From Byssothecium circinans (Eukaryota > Ascomycota > Dothideomycetes > Pleosporales > Massarinaceae), in NCBI GenBank assembly GCA_010015675.1, contig ML976994.1, positions 48,232 to 92,072 of the forward strand: 43,841 nt of DNA, written 5' to 3'. The notes under the pieces were generated by a model. That model had not been told where the DNA came from. It ran no database searches and saw only the letters and a list, made by a program, of their open reading frames with translations. Positions 43,637-43,841 of this stretch are shown here, piece by piece (position 1 is the stretch's first letter; each line of letters opens with the position of its first letter). The translations under genes and the position numbers were made by a program.

Positions 43637-43748
43637 CTAGCCAATTATACCGTGTTTAGTCAGCCAACGCGCGGTTTCGGCCAACGCGCACCCTGCTCTG
43701 TTTCAGCTGATTTCACCCTCAACTTTAATCCCTTGTATCTCAACCAAT
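43637..43748 (+). mobile_element. Probable 5' terminal region of the pogo/Fot1-type element
   Basis: Between about 43637 (ccaattataccgtg) and the transposase ATG lie two copies of GCCAACGCGC separated by seven bases, in GC-richer DNA than the flank. They are likely transposase binding sites in the left end. The exact terminus and the TA target duplication cannot be set because the other end is outside the window. Confidence 0.5.
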
Positions 43749-43841
43749 ATGGATCCAATTAATGAAGCGATTGAAGAAATTAACTCCCTGGGACCAGGCG
43801 AAACTTTCTCGTACACAGCAATTGCAGAAAAATATGGTGTT
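43749..43841 (+). CDS. Pogo/Fot1-type transposase, N-terminus (runs off the window)
   Basis: The frame begins MDPINEAIEEINSLGPGETF and continues SYTAIAEKYGV to the window edge, 31 codons. This is the usual start of fungal pogo/Fot1-class DDE transposases, where a Psq/CENP-B-type helix-turn-helix binds the element ends. Upstream, GCCAACGCGC occurs twice (43663-43672 and 43680-43689), a pattern seen at ends of such elements. Whether the rest is intact cannot be seen. Confidence 0.75.
   Translation, partial: MDPINEAIEEINSLGPGETFSYTAIAEKYGV

Noticed and set aside
1..43841. CRISPR array, rRNA operon or bacterial operon
   Set aside because: No regularly spaced direct repeats and no rRNA-like sequence; gene structure is clearly fungal.

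Overview
The window is nuclear DNA of a filamentous ascomycete (Pezizomycotina), most likely a dothideomycete such as a member of the Pleosporales. The reasons are many 44-80 nt introns with GT-AG ends and CTAAC/CTAAT branch sites, an AT-rich repeat block with the C-to-T/G-to-A decay typical of repeat-induced point mutation (RIP), a HET-domain gene, DUF7918 genes, and ankyrin/CorA-like proteins. No species can be named from sequence alone. Exon joins were read by eye from splice signals, phase continuity and family motifs, without transcript data.

Left part (1-4 kb): a decayed repeat island. It holds a RIP-riddled histone H3-like pseudogene, several copies of a short family ending in CTTTACGTTA, a nested inverted-repeat element and a diverged ~0.6 kb duplication. 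Accessory stretch (4-21 kb): a protein-kinase-like gene broken at a G16 tract; a P450; a nine-exon ankyrin + CorA-like gene (1264 aa); a divergent second CorA-like gene (571 aa); a decayed HET gene; and two tandem DUF7918 genes, one intact and one with three single-base frameshifts. Two small TIR relics lie between genes.

Core stretch (21.5-37.6 kb): intact housekeeping genes. These are STS1 (nuclear proteasome tether), MTR4 (exosome helicase), COX8 (cytochrome oxidase subunit), ELP1 (Elongator), FOL3 (dihydrofolate synthase with an unusual C-terminal extension) and a conserved-looking Ser/Arg-rich protein. A BTB-like remnant sits between ELP1 and FOL3.

Right part (37.6-43.8 kb): sparse. It has a tRNA-Arg(UCU) gene, a five-exon short-chain dehydrogenase, a small Cys-rich ORF with an in-frame stop, and the 5' end of a pogo/Fot1-type transposase running off the window.

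The most striking feature is the tRNA gene (38597-38795, minus). It becomes a perfect 72-nt cloverleaf only if two 54-nt insertions in the D-arm region are removed along with the ordinary anticodon-loop intron. Both insertions look exactly like spliceosomal introns of this genome: one is GCAAGT...CAG, the other GTATGT...CAG, each with a TACTAAT branch motif.
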